64,000 nucleotides of DNA from Symmachiella macrocystis (GCF_007860075.1 NZ_SJPP01000003.1:310001-374000), one strand, 5' to 3'. Shown: positions 9,494 through 18,566, numbered from the stretch's first letter. Program-made: numbers and translations. Notes: generated by a model not told the origin, from the sequence alone.

Positions 9494-10567
9494 ATGAAAC
9501 GATTGGCAACATGCTTTGCGGTTCTGTGCCTACTCAGTGCTTGGTCCGCGTGCGGGTCCACGGTCGTCGCTGAGGATGCCGCTGTCACCAGTCTGGCAGA
9601 TCGATACGAATGGGTCAGCGTGAATCCCAAGGCCCCGTTCATGCCGCGCGATGGCGCCGGGGCCTTGTCCTATCGCGGGCGGATGTGGCTGATTGGTGGG
9701 TGGAATCCGAGCCTCCTCAAGCGCAAATGCAGTAACGACGTCTGGAGTTCCCCCGATGGCCGCGACTGGTCGGAGATCAAGCCGAACACATTTTTGGGGA
9801 CTGACTTTGACGCTACCAAAGATTGGGAGGGACGCCATACCGCTGGGTACGCGGTGTTCCAAGACAAAATGTGGATCATCGGCGGCGATCCGCTCCAAGG
9901 GCATTATCAAGATGATATCTGGAATTCGTCGAATGGAAAAGATTGGACGCTCGTCCTGAAGAAGGCCCCCTGGGGTCCGCGTGCTTTGCACTACACCGTC
10001 GTGCATGACGGAAAACTGTGGGTCATCGGCGGACAGACAATGCCTGCATTTGCCCCTGCCGATGAAGCGTTTTATCGCGACGTTTGGAACAGCAGCGACG
10101 GCATCCATTGGAAAAAGATCGAGTCACAAGAACCCTGCTGGTCGCCGCGCGGTATGATCGGCGGGGCTGCGGTGCTCCACGGCCGCATTTGGATCCTCGG
10201 CGGGGGAACGTATGAAACCCCCAGCACGCCGCACCGCAATTTCTACAACGACGTTTGGAGCACGGCCAACGGCATCGAATGGAAACGACATGCCGCGGCG
10301 CCTCCGTGGAAGCAGCGACAATACCACGACGTCGCCGCTTTCGACGGTCGACTATGGGTCTTGGAAGGTTGGAATAAAGCGAACCGCAACGACGTCTGGG
10401 CCTCGACCAACGGCACCGAATGGCAAGAACTCCCCGGCACCCCCTGGAAACCCCGCCACGCCGCCAGCGCCTTCGTCTTCAAAGACGCCCTATGGATGGT
10501 CGCGGGGAACAACTTCGAAAGCGACGTCTGGAAACTCACCCGCAAGCCAAAAGCCATACGCCGATAA
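9494..10567 (+). CDS. Secreted kelch-like beta-propeller protein
   Basis: 357-residue exported protein with a signal peptide (hydrophobic FAVLCLLSAWSACGSTVVAE). The rest is a series of five to six kelch-like repeats, each with the pattern (hydrophobic)-W-(V/I)-(I/L)-G-G followed about 20 residues later by NDVW-S-S/T-x-(D/N)-G-x-x-W. Examples are GRMWLIGGWN, DKMWIIGGDP, GKLWVIGGQT, GRIWILGGGT and GRLWVLEGWN. This gives a propeller with probable binding rather than catalytic function. AGAGGA stands four bases before the ATG at 9494; the ATG at 9491 is too close, and an in-frame ATG further upstream (9464) would add residues before the signal. It follows the hydrolase gene by 42 bases. Confidence 0.82.
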   Translation: MKRLATCFAVLCLLSAWSACGSTVVAEDAAVTSLADRYEWVSVNPKAPFMPRDGAGALSYRGRMWLIGGWNPSLLKRKCSNDVWSSPDGRDWSEIKPNTFLGTDFDATKDWEGRHTAGYAVFQDKMWIIGGDPLQGHYQDDIWNSSNGKDWTLVLKKAPWGPRALHYTVVHDGKLWVIGGQTMPAFAPADEAFYRDVWNSSDGIHWKKIESQEPCWSPRGMIGGAAVLHGRIWILGGGTYETPSTPHRNFYNDVWSTANGIEWKRHAAAPPWKQRQYHDVAAFDGRLWVLEGWNKANRNDVWASTNGTEWQELPGTPWKPRHAASAFVFKDALWMVAGNNFESDVWKLTRKPKAIRR

Positions 10568-10584
10568 CTCCAAGTAGGGGTTGG

Positions 10585-10992
10585 TTACACTACATCTTTC
10601 TCTCGTGATATTTTCCAATTCTCGCGCCCCACATATTTGAGAAATTTGATTTGCGCAACCAGCAGGGTGGTTCCGATCGTGAAGTCGATAAATAGCACCA
10701 AATCGAATGCGCGGGCCGCGCCCAAGATGTCGCTCAGTTGCCCCACAGTAATTAGCACGTAGAAACCACAGTTCATTAGAAAAAACAGTCCAGCCAACAT
10801 CCATAAACCGCGATCTGTGCGCCACTGCTCGAACGTTCTCCCCGAGGCTCCAAGACTAATTGCGAACAGAGCGGTGATCACCGGGGCGAAGACCATTCGA
10901 GTGCTAACTAATGCCACCAGAATCCCAAACGAAATTAACCAGGGCGCAGCTCGTATGACCATTTCAGGTTCGCCACGAAAGAGATGTCTCAT
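10585..10992 (-). CDS. Small hypothetical integral membrane protein
   Basis: 135 residues with about four hydrophobic helices: WLISFGILVALV, FAPVITALFAISLGA, GLWMLAGLFFLMNCGFYVLITV and FDLVLFIDFTIGTTLLVAQI. I do not recognise the family. The ATG at 10992 has AGGA seven bases upstream and is preferred over an in-frame TTG at 11007. It follows the PRXL2-like gene by 24 bases and probably shares its transcript with that gene and the Ppx/GppA gene. Confidence 0.7.
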   Translation of the reverse strand: MRHLFRGEPEMVIRAAPWLISFGILVALVSTRMVFAPVITALFAISLGASGRTFEQWRTDRGLWMLAGLFFLMNCGFYVLITVGQLSDILGAARAFDLVLFIDFTIGTTLLVAQIKFLKYVGRENWKISREKDVV

Positions 10993-11016
10993 GGTTGTTT
11001 CCTGCAATGTGGTAAC

Positions 11017-11562
11017 TCAAGATTTTGCGCCAGGCAACTCACACGTAGCGAATTCCCCATAGTCCGGGCGGTCGGCGGAGGTATTGTATGTGAAACTGCG
11101 GATGATCTCGCCGTTTTTGACAATGAACGCGCCGGGCATTTGTAGGACGTCGCCGATGATTCGACCCACGCCGTGGCGTTTGAAAATCGTGGCCACCATC
11201 CCCCGCCACCAGACCCTGGGACCGGCGACTTGTCGGTGACTCCCGCGTTGTAGTCCGAATGCACGGTACACCGCGCACTGAGGATCGCTGATGCGAGGCA
11301 GATCGTCCAATCCGTACCGGGCGAAATACTCCGCAGCGAACTCGTCGTCGTACATGTGCACCAACACGATCCCCACGCCGGCTTGTTGAATCGTGTCGCG
11401 TTTCTCTGCGATTTCCGCCAAGGCTTCACGGCAAAAGGGACACCCACTGTGCCGCAAGAAGACCACCAGCAACGGGCGTGTCTGCGACAAATCGGCAAGG
11501 TTCTCCCCGGTATTGGTGACGGCCGCCATCGTACATGTTTTCGTCGCATCCTGTTTCATCAA
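11017..11562 (-). CDS. PRXL2/SelL-like thioredoxin-fold protein (AhpC/TSA_2 type)
   Basis: 181-residue thioredoxin-fold protein. The redox motif is RHSGCPFCREALAEI, a C-P-F-C pair at about residues 41-44 after a beta-strand (PLLVVFL). The DDLPRISDP and QMPGAFIVKNGEIIRSF segments with the cis-Pro-like turn fit peroxiredoxin-like 2 / AhpC-TSA_2 proteins (PF13911). The family is thought to act in thiol redox chemistry; its electron donor is unknown. Its start codon overlaps the stop of the Ppx/GppA gene by four bases, implying translational coupling. No signal peptide, so cytoplasmic. Confidence 0.85.
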   Translation of the reverse strand: MMKQDATKTCTMAAVTNTGENLADLSQTRPLLVVFLRHSGCPFCREALAEIAEKRDTIQQAGVGIVLVHMYDDEFAAEYFARYGLDDLPRISDPQCAVYRAFGLQRGSHRQVAGPRVWWRGMVATIFKRHGVGRIIGDVLQMPGAFIVKNGEIIRSFTYNTSADRPDYGEFATCELPGAKS

Positions 11563-13166
11563 CTCGACACCGTTTGTGGATCGGGACTCGTCGGCTCTTC
11601 AATTTCGACGCCATTGAGGCTCAGTGCTAAGCGTTTTTTGAAAGTTTTCTTGAACGACCATGCGTGATTCTGGAGTTCACCTATTTCCAATTGGCAGTCT
11701 CCCTCAGCCGTCACGTCCAATTGTGTCGTTTTTTTGTCCATCGGACGAAACTCGACCTGTTTCACGACTTGGCCATGCGTGCGATCCAGGCTTTCGGCCA
11801 ATCGCAACAGCACACACAGAATCCGTACGACGCGGCGATGTCGTTTATCCAATTCAGCGAATTGTGGATGTTTACGACGGGGATACGACTTGTGGTGATA
11901 CAACACGGTGACGGCCATAACGGCTATTTCCGTTTCATCGAATCCTAAAAGCTCTGCATTGCGGATGAAATAATAGGAATGCGCGCGGTGCCTGCGATAG
12001 GACAAAAAGATACCGATATCGTGTAGCAAACCGGCATACTCCAGCAGTTCCCGTTCGGGTTCACCCAGCTTGTGCAAGCCGACCGCCTTGCTACTGTCGA
12101 ACAATTGCAGCGACAATTCCGCAACGTGCTTGGCGTGGGCTTCCTCGAAACCGCACGAATGCCCCAGTTGCAAAATGCTCCGCTTGCGAAACGTGCGGTG
12201 GTCCATCCACTCGCTACTGCCGCTGCCGGAGAGGTAATCGATCGGCATTCCTTCGCGCAGTCCGCGATCACTGATGCGGATCTCGGAGAGATTCAAGTCC
12301 TCCATCAACGTGTCAATGATCGCCGCCCCTGGGATGATAATGTCGGCCCGTTCGGGATTGATCCCCGGAACCTTGGCCCGCTCTTCGACCGACAAGCTGC
12401 ACAAATGAGCGACGACTGTCTTCAAATCCGCACGTGTCAACACGTCAACCGAGCCGCTGCCGCTCGGATGACATAACTTAGCGGCGATTTCCGCCAGATT
12501 GATCAGCGTACCCGAGCTGCCGACCGCGCGACTGAATTTCAACGGCTTGACCCGTTGTATGGTCCGCACCGACGATTGCCGTACGTGACGTTGAATTTTT
12601 TTATACCGCCGCTGTGTGACCGGACCGGTCTCCAACGGCGAGAAAAACTTGGTGTACAACCGGATCGCCCCTAGATTGAGGGAATCCAAATAAAAGTATT
12701 CCTGTTGATCGCCGACAACAATTTCAGTGCTACCACCGCCAATGTCGATGAACAGCGCTTTCTCATCTCCCAGCTTTAAGCCGCTGGAAACGCCCAAATA
12801 AATCAGCCGCGCTTCCTCCTTGCCGGAAATAATACGGACGTCCACACCGGCTTCACGCCGCAACCGTTTGAGAAACACATCCTTATTGCGGGCATCGCGG
12901 CTGGCCGATGTGGCGACTGCTACGATTTTCTCAGCATCATAACCCTGCGCCATTTCCACAAATTTCCGGCACACCAATGCCGCGCGGTGCATCGCCTGCG
13001 GTTGCAGCACGTTGGCGATAAACTCCCCTTCTCCGAGCCGCACCACTTCCTTGAGCCGATTCAACTCCGAATAGGCACGATCAGGATGCGAACGGACGAC
13101 CAAAAGCCGTGCGGAGTTCGTCCCCAGATCAATAAACCCGACGGTATGTTCTCCATCACGACTCAT
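11559..13166 (-). CDS. Exopolyphosphatase / pppGpp phosphohydrolase (Ppx/GppA family)
   Basis: 535-residue enzyme of the ASKHA superfamily that splits terminal phosphate from polyphosphate or pppGpp. The N-terminal half has phosphate-1 VGFIDLGTNSARLLV (about 9-23), VAVATSASRDARN (about 100), ISGKEEARLIYLGV (about 130) and FIDIGGGSTEIV (phosphate-2, about 155). The second half is HD-type: ELLEYAGLLHDIGIFLSYRRHRAHSYY with the His-Asp pair, then MAVTVLYHHK, so it is the long Ppx form with a C-terminal HD-like domain. Ppx and GppA cannot be told apart from sequence alone. GGGGAG precedes the ATG. It heads a run with the PRXL2-like and membrane genes. Confidence 0.92.
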   Translation of the reverse strand: MSRDGEHTVGFIDLGTNSARLLVVRSHPDRAYSELNRLKEVVRLGEGEFIANVLQPQAMHRAALVCRKFVEMAQGYDAEKIVAVATSASRDARNKDVFLKRLRREAGVDVRIISGKEEARLIYLGVSSGLKLGDEKALFIDIGGGSTEIVVGDQQEYFYLDSLNLGAIRLYTKFFSPLETGPVTQRRYKKIQRHVRQSSVRTIQRVKPLKFSRAVGSSGTLINLAEIAAKLCHPSGSGSVDVLTRADLKTVVAHLCSLSVEERAKVPGINPERADIIIPGAAIIDTLMEDLNLSEIRISDRGLREGMPIDYLSGSGSSEWMDHRTFRKRSILQLGHSCGFEEAHAKHVAELSLQLFDSSKAVGLHKLGEPERELLEYAGLLHDIGIFLSYRRHRAHSYYFIRNAELLGFDETEIAVMAVTVLYHHKSYPRRKHPQFAELDKRHRRVVRILCVLLRLAESLDRTHGQVVKQVEFRPMDKKTTQLDVTAEGDCQLEIGELQNHAWSFKKTFKKRLALSLNGVEIEEPTSPDPQTVSS

Positions 13167-13329
13167 TTCCCGCTCCCCTCACCTGCCACATCACAGTACT
13201 GCTGCTGCAAACTAATCTAATGTATGATTCTAACAACGAGTTTTGTGAAAACGCACTGCCGCCGGGTCGTTTAAATCTCGTTCCTGGCCAATTCTCGTAT
13301 ATGATACGGATTTGCACGGAGAGCATAGC

Positions 13330-13836
13330 ATGGCAATTCACTATCGCGAAGAAACCGCGGACGATCTGCGTGCGATCCACCAAGTCAATACGGCAGCGTT
13401 CGGCCTGCCTGCCGAAGGGAACCTCGTTGACCTGTTGCGGAACGATGGATTGGCCGTTGTCTCCTATGTTGCTGTCTCAAACCACGCACTTGTCGGGCAT
13501 ATTCTCTTCAGTGAACTGCCGATTGAAACTAAACAAACGACGATTCCCGCAGTTGCCTTGGCCCCCATGGCGGTCTTGCCGCAATTCCAGAGACAGGGCA
13601 TTGGTACCGAATTGGTTCGGCGCGGTTTGGATATCTGCCGGGAACGAGGGCAGCAGGTGGTGATTGTCTTGGGGCATCCCGCTTACTACCCCCGTTTCGG
13701 GTTTTCGTCCGAGTTGGCCAAGCGGATTTCCTCGCCATTTTCCGACGAAGCCTTCATGGCGCTCGAACTGGTTGCGGGAGTTCTGGATAATGTGCAGGGG
13801 CAGGTTACCTATCCGCCACCATTTTTCTCGGTGTGA
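13330..13836 (+). CDS. GNAT family N-acetyltransferase (COG3153 type)
   Basis: 168-residue acetyl-CoA-dependent acyltransferase. N-terminal MAIHYREETADDLRAIHQVNTAAFG is followed by the acetyl-CoA binding motif A, LAPMAVLPQFQRQGIGTELVRRGL (Q-x-x-G-x-G loop at about residues 84-89). The VIVLGHPAYYPRFGF block is typical of the YhbS/COG3153 branch. Acceptor unknown. The ATG at 13330 has GGAGAG about six bases upstream; an in-frame TTG lies at 13312. It is divergent from Ppx/GppA and convergent with the ABC ATPase gene. Confidence 0.88.
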   Translation: MAIHYREETADDLRAIHQVNTAAFGLPAEGNLVDLLRNDGLAVVSYVAVSNHALVGHILFSELPIETKQTTIPAVALAPMAVLPQFQRQGIGTELVRRGLDICRERGQQVVIVLGHPAYYPRFGFSSELAKRISSPFSDEAFMALELVAGVLDNVQGQVTYPPPFFSV

Positions 13837-13876
13837 CTTATCTCAGTGTGCCCCCTGCCCGAATTTCCAACTCGCA

Positions 13877-14596
13877 CTACCACTGAATATCGTGCGGCGA
13901 AGTTCGTTGGGTATTCACTTGGGCCTCGGCGATGGTCCCCTGCCCCAGTTTGATCACACGATGACCCAAATGCGAGATGGGGTTATTGTGTGTGATCAAC
14001 ACAATCGTCTTTCCCAACTCCGCGCACAGCCGGTCTAACAACTCCAGCACCATGCGTCCGGTTGACAAATCAAGCGCCCCGGTTGGTTCATCACAGAGCA
14101 GCAACGTGGGATCCTTGGCCAGTGCGCGGGCAATCGCCACGCGTTGTTGTTCGCCCCCGGACAGTTGTGAAGGGAAGTGATCTTTGCGATCTCCCAGTCC
14201 AACCATTTCCAGCACTTCGTCCACGTCCATCGGCGTACGGGATATTTCGGTGGAAACCAGCACGTTTTCGCGAGCCGTCAATGTGGGTACGAGATTGTAG
14301 AACTGAAACACGAATCCCACATGCTCGCGGCGATAGGCGGTCAATTCCCGCTCGTTGAGCTGCGTCAAATCGCAGTCTTGGAAAAAAACATCGCCCGAAG
14401 TGGGGCTGTCGATCCCACCGATGATATTCAACAGCGTGCTCTTGCCCGAACCCGAGGGACCGACAATCACCATGATTTCGCCGGCGTAGATCTCTAAGTC
14501 GACGTCGTGCAACACCGGCACTTCGACTTCGCCCATGCGATAGGTCTTGCTCACCCCGGAGAGCTGAAACAATGTCTGCGTCGCTGTGTTTGTCAC
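13877..14596 (-). CDS. ABC transporter ATP-binding protein (MacB/LolD type)
   Basis: 239-residue ATPase. Walker A GPSGSGKST (about 46-54), Q-loop VFQFYNLVPTL, signature LSGGEQQR (about 146), Walker B LLLCDEPTGALD and switch His in VLITHN are all present. The family usually pairs with an FtsX/MacB-like permease to work on lipoproteins, peptides or cell division, but no permease lies next to this gene. GTG at 14596 is chosen because AAGGAGG stands seven bases before it. It is the last gene of a minus-strand run whose previous gene encodes a BFD-like [2Fe-2S] protein only 17 bases upstream. Confidence 0.92.
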   Translation of the reverse strand: MTNTATQTLFQLSGVSKTYRMGEVEVPVLHDVDLEIYAGEIMVIVGPSGSGKSTLLNIIGGIDSPTSGDVFFQDCDLTQLNERELTAYRREHVGFVFQFYNLVPTLTARENVLVSTEISRTPMDVDEVLEMVGLGDRKDHFPSQLSGGEQQRVAIARALAKDPTLLLCDEPTGALDLSTGRMVLELLDRLCAELGKTIVLITHNNPISHLGHRVIKLGQGTIAEAQVNTQRTSPHDIQW

Positions 14597-14613
14597 CGCT
14601 CTCCCTCCTTGAA

Positions 14614-14949
14614 TCAAGCGATCGAATCCGAATCGTGACTGGACGTCCCGGGAAGCGGAATCGCGCCGGCGGGTGGCGTTCCGTTTCCAGCAGCGATGTA
14701 AGCGGCCCGTTGTTGAGCATACTCCTCAGCCGACTGAGACTCATTTCCCGGTTCGTTGGTTGTGGCAGCGGCCTCGAAGTATCGTTTCAAATACGAAACG
14801 CACCAACCACAACCGGTTCCCGCACCGCCGCACTGGCTGACTTGGCTGGGACGCTTCAGTTTGTGAATGCGGATGTAGTTAACTATCTTCCGCTTGCTCA
14901 CGTGGAAACAGTAACAAATTGTATCGTCGAGTTCCAAAGCCGGACTCAC
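14614..14949 (-). CDS. BFD-like [2Fe-2S]-binding protein
   Basis: 111-residue protein with an N-terminal BFD-type [2Fe-2S] domain. The ligand pattern is C-x-C (ICYCFHVS, residues 12-14) and then CGGAGTGCGWC about 30 residues later, giving the C-x-C-x(about 30)-C-x(n)-C arrangement of bacterioferritin-associated ferredoxin and of the BFD domains of nitrite reductase and copper chaperones. A C-terminal extension of about 50 low-complexity residues (NEPGNESQSAEEYAQQ and a Gly/Pro stretch) is additional to the usual 60-70-residue Bfd. The start is a GTG. It sits between the DUF1559-type gene (34 bases upstream) and the ABC ATPase (17 bases downstream). Electron transfer or iron mobilisation is inferred; no bacterioferritin gene is in the window. 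Confidence 0.82.
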   Translation of the reverse strand: MSPALELDDTICYCFHVSKRKIVNYIRIHKLKRPSQVSQCGGAGTGCGWCVSYLKRYFEAAATTNEPGNESQSAEEYAQQRAAYIAAGNGTPPAGAIPLPGTSSHDSDSIA

Positions 14950-14983
14950 TTCCCCATCAACCGCGGGACGAAATCCGGCGGAA

Positions 14984-16615
14984 TTATTTTTTGTTCAGTT
15001 CGCTAATCACAATCTTACCATCTCCAATTGTCGCACCCAAACCGACAGATTCAAGCAACTGCTCGAAAACTTCTCCCACCGTCACGTCTTCAAACTCTAG
15101 CTGTACCGGGTGGTCCCATATTTTTTTCTCAGCCCGACAGCGACGAGCGTCGTAATCCAACGGGACAGCCACCATTTCGGCGAGTTCTTCAAACACCGGA
15201 CCAAAGGTGGCACCGTCACCCGATTGATACCGCAGCACCGGTTGGTCCAAGCGAGCATGGATCTGTTTGTCTGTCAGCGGAGGCGGCTTGGCGGCAGCTT
15301 CTTTTTCGGCGCGCTGTTGTTTCTCCGTTTCTGCGATTTCATCGACGATGAGGACCAATTCGTCAATCGAAACGTCGTCGGTCGGCGGGGTCTTGTCGCC
15401 GGCTTTGTCCTCAGTCGTTGCGTCTTTCACCGGCTCTTCGTTAGCGGCGATCACCAGCGGTGGATGTTCGCGGTAATAGGCATCGGCCATCGCTGCTTCG
15501 CCGCGCAGAATGGCAGCATCGGTTTGTGCAGAATGGAACTTCACACTGCCGTCGGCCATCAAAACCCACATCCCGTCCGCTTGACCGCTGCCAAAACCAT
15601 CAGGCCCATTGATATACGGCTCGTTAACAAATCCCCGCACTGTCGCTGGACCACCGGCCGCCCAAGACCCCAAGCGAGACTGGACCCCCGCCACCATGAT
15701 GGTCTGCGACAAGCCATCTTTGACGTCCGCCTCCGTGGTTTTTCGGTCATATCCAAAAATACCCGCCCGCTCATGAGACACCGGAAGTTGCGCCGCATCA
15801 TCCCCCACACCTGCCATACCCACGAAATGACTAGCGGGAAAACCATTGTCTCCCACCAATGGCTCCACATCGGGATTCAAAAACACCGACATCCGACGTC
15901 GCACAAAACGTAGATTGACTGGATCACTCCAGGATTGGTCCCAACGGGGAGTCAATTCGCGACCCGAGGATTGTGTGGACAAGCGTGCTAACCAACTGAA
16001 CCGTTCCGTAGGCTCGTCGGAGCCATTCGTCCCTTGCGGAAAATGCCCGGTGTCCTTGCGCTGCTGCTGGATCAACTGGCCAAGGCGGGACAATTGACCT
16101 TTCGCATCACCCCCCGGCGCGTCCCACAGCAATAGTGCCGGCTCGACGTCATCGTCTTGAACCCCCTCATCGTTACCACCCTCCTCATTCTCAAGTAAAG
16201 CATCCGGAGCCGTTTCCTTCAGTGCGGCGGGCGGCGCGATCTTGGCATCTGCCAGTTTATCGACGCGCGACGGGGCCGAGTCGGTGGCGATGACCACCGT
16301 CATACAGATTCCAAAGACGGCAGCGACGGCCCATGCAATCACATGCGGCTCATTCCACCATACAGCTTTGCCCTCATCCTCGTCATCGACCAATACGCCT
16401 GTCGCAATCGTGTGCGCTGCGGCCGGTGCCTGTTCGGCCGGTTCCATTTCGCTCGTAACCGGCGGGACATCTAGGATTGACACGTGACGGCCATCGTAGG
16501 CCAACCGGAAAGCTTCACCGCAATCGGGACACGGGACTTCGCGACCGACCAGCGCGCTATCCTTAACTCTCAGCAATGCGGCGCAGTGCGGACATTGAAA
16601 CGAAAATGGTTGCAT
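14984..16615 (-). CDS. Zinc-ribbon, membrane-anchored DUF1559-type protein with STN-like C-terminus
   Basis: 543 residues in a mosaic arrangement. (1) MJ0042-like zinc ribbon: CPHC (about 8-11) and CPDC (about 29-32). (2) One transmembrane helix near residues 90-108 (VIAWAVAAVFGICMTVVIA). (3) DUF1559-like pseudopilin-related module with HFVGMAGVGDD, FGYDRKTTEADVKDGLSQTIMV and the closing VLMADGSVKFHS motif, followed by DAAILRGEA. (4) Ala/Lys/Glu-rich linker. (5) About 80 C-terminal residues (LEFEDVTVGEVFEQLLESVGLGATI) resembling the STN domain of secretins/TonB receptors. The zinc ribbon would be cytoplasmic and the rest outside. The neighbouring gene at 16683 has the same N- and C-terminal modules. 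No known function. Confidence 0.72.
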   Translation of the reverse strand: MQPFSFQCPHCAALLRVKDSALVGREVPCPDCGEAFRLAYDGRHVSILDVPPVTSEMEPAEQAPAAAHTIATGVLVDDEDEGKAVWWNEPHVIAWAVAAVFGICMTVVIATDSAPSRVDKLADAKIAPPAALKETAPDALLENEEGGNDEGVQDDDVEPALLLWDAPGGDAKGQLSRLGQLIQQQRKDTGHFPQGTNGSDEPTERFSWLARLSTQSSGRELTPRWDQSWSDPVNLRFVRRRMSVFLNPDVEPLVGDNGFPASHFVGMAGVGDDAAQLPVSHERAGIFGYDRKTTEADVKDGLSQTIMVAGVQSRLGSWAAGGPATVRGFVNEPYINGPDGFGSGQADGMWVLMADGSVKFHSAQTDAAILRGEAAMADAYYREHPPLVIAANEEPVKDATTEDKAGDKTPPTDDVSIDELVLIVDEIAETEKQQRAEKEAAAKPPPLTDKQIHARLDQPVLRYQSGDGATFGPVFEELAEMVAVPLDYDARRCRAEKKIWDHPVQLEFEDVTVGEVFEQLLESVGLGATIGDGKIVISELNKK

Positions 16616-16682
16616 ATCAGTCGGCCCTCACCAGCGACTCACTCGTCTCCAATTTCAGGACATCAACGTTCACCTTCGTGCG

Positions 16683-18482
16683 TCAAGGTTCCACCGCGGC
16701 TGCGGGCACCAACCGTAGCGGTGCTTCCCCCCGTTCCATTGCCGCCTTGGCGGTGGTAATGATTGCGCGGTCTTGTGTCTCACGGACAACTACGACCATC
16801 CCTTCTACGGTCAAAATACGATCCAGAACAGCCGTCGCCGGCGTCTGTTGCATCGCGAATTCCTGCGGCAGGTTTTGCGTGACACCGATCAACATCAAAT
16901 CATCCCCCATGATTTCCATCTCCACACCGGTTTCGCTGGCGATATAGGCAATCGCTTCATGCAACGGTGTCCGCCGAAATTCACAGTCGATCGGCTTGGC
17001 CAACCGCTGGGCAATGGTTCTCGGAATAGGTACGGGGTTTGTCGCAGGGACCGTACTTGGTTCCGACGTGGATTTGCGCAGTGACTCCCGCCACGCTAAT
17101 CGGGAAGCCAGCGCCAAATTTGGTCCTGCGATTTCTGGAAGCTGCGTCTTCACAATCGCATGCCCCCCTTCCCTGTCAATTTTTGTCCCTCGTTCCACCG
17201 CTAAACACATCGCCGGAAAACGACCCAAGACCCGTTTCGTCCCCACGCTTTGCGGATTCCACAGCGAGACCGTTTCCAACATCGATTCCGGCAATCGCTG
17301 CATCTTCTCCGTCAACCCCCGCTGCAACCGGTCGACATCGAACCGAGTTCGAGGCTGCACGACCGCCTGAGAGCGAAACGCTGGCTGTAGCCGCACACCC
17401 CACGACAGAGTGGCCGCATCGTCCCCCAGCCAGTCCAAGACAGCGGCCACTAATCTAAATACGTCGCCCGACACCAACGATTCACTATGAATTCGTAAAT
17501 CGGCCGGTTCGCAAATCACGGTCAGTTGGTCGTCCCGGTCACTTTGCCGCACAATACGCAGCAAATTCTCGCGCGTCATGGCCGGAGTTTTGATCGTTTC
17601 GCTCCAATCCGCAACCATGGTTGAGGGGCAAAAGGCAAAGGTTTGCTCATCGATCAACAAATACGACCGCGTCGGTCCCACGTAATAAGGCAACTCGATG
17701 TCACTTTTTCGCTCACCCTCAAACAGCGGGATCAATTCGGAGCGTTTCCTCGGCTGGGCGAGCGTAATCACCCCAGCTATCTCAACAGCCTCACCCGGTG
17801 AGCCAAAATAGAAGCAAAACTTGGCTTCTTGAATGTCCTCGGGAGGGAAGAGACACTTTTGCTGGATCCATTCGCTCAAACTGGCCCGCAATGGCTCGCC
17901 GAGACAGTCCAGAACATTGCCTCCCGCCGGAGCAGCGGCCCAGATCTCCGCCGGACGCAGATGTACCAACAAGCCCATACCGTGCGGGACGTACTGTAGG
18001 TCGATCGCCGGTCCCTTTGTGACTTTGGGCAACGAACTCGTTGCTGCCGGTTGAGTCGGCGCCGTCGGGAGCGGTGCCGCCTTGTTGGGTGTCGCCTGGT
18101 TCACATTGGTAACCGCCGGATCCGGACCGCGCTGAAACAGCCACCACCATCCACCACCGAACAGCGCCAAACAGGTCGCAGCCGCCGCTACGATCCACAC
18201 TCCACCCCGATCGCGCCGCCGGCGGGAGCGCAGTCGCGCCGAGACACTCGGTTCATCGGCGACGTCAATCTGTATTCCCGCGGCAGGCGGCGGGGGTGTA
18301 GTTGGCTGAGGTGCTTCCGGTGCATGGGCCGGCTCTGCTAACTCCAACTCGACTGCCGCCGGATCGATAAGTGGAAAGCGGGTTTCGCACTGCGGGCATT
18401 TGCCGATCTTCCCTAACAGCTTCGGATCGCGCAATTTCAGTTTTGAACCGCAATGCGGACAAGGAATCACAATCGGCTGCAT
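16683..18482 (-). CDS. Zinc-ribbon, membrane-anchored protein with STN-like C-terminus
   Basis: 599 residues. The N-terminus MQPIVIPCPHCGSKLKLRD...CPQC is a zinc ribbon nearly superposable on that of the gene at 14984. A basic RSRRRRDR stretch precedes a transmembrane helix (VWIVAAAATCLALFGGGWWWLF, near 105-126). A 350-residue exterior region follows with no motif I recognise (begins after a Pro/Thr linker; has LLVHLRPAEIWAAAP). The last 110 residues (IDCEFRRTPLHEAIAYIASETGVEME...) have the STN/secretin-N-like pattern. The start is ATG 18482 with GGAG about seven bases upstream; the frame is open further upstream. It lies 84 bases after the response regulator and 67 before the DUF1559-type gene. 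Function unknown. Confidence 0.72.
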   Translation of the reverse strand: MQPIVIPCPHCGSKLKLRDPKLLGKIGKCPQCETRFPLIDPAAVELELAEPAHAPEAPQPTTPPPPAAGIQIDVADEPSVSARLRSRRRRDRGGVWIVAAAATCLALFGGGWWWLFQRGPDPAVTNVNQATPNKAAPLPTAPTQPAATSSLPKVTKGPAIDLQYVPHGMGLLVHLRPAEIWAAAPAGGNVLDCLGEPLRASLSEWIQQKCLFPPEDIQEAKFCFYFGSPGEAVEIAGVITLAQPRKRSELIPLFEGERKSDIELPYYVGPTRSYLLIDEQTFAFCPSTMVADWSETIKTPAMTRENLLRIVRQSDRDDQLTVICEPADLRIHSESLVSGDVFRLVAAVLDWLGDDAATLSWGVRLQPAFRSQAVVQPRTRFDVDRLQRGLTEKMQRLPESMLETVSLWNPQSVGTKRVLGRFPAMCLAVERGTKIDREGGHAIVKTQLPEIAGPNLALASRLAWRESLRKSTSEPSTVPATNPVPIPRTIAQRLAKPIDCEFRRTPLHEAIAYIASETGVEMEIMGDDLMLIGVTQNLPQEFAMQQTPATAVLDRILTVEGMVVVVRETQDRAIITTAKAAMERGEAPLRLVPAAAVEP

Positions 18483-18566
18483 GAAGCGCTCCGAAACTAC
18501 TGACTTCCAGGGCATCCAGAATCGGCTCAGCTCCGAGCCATCGCCGAGATGCCGGGGTGATCGCAA

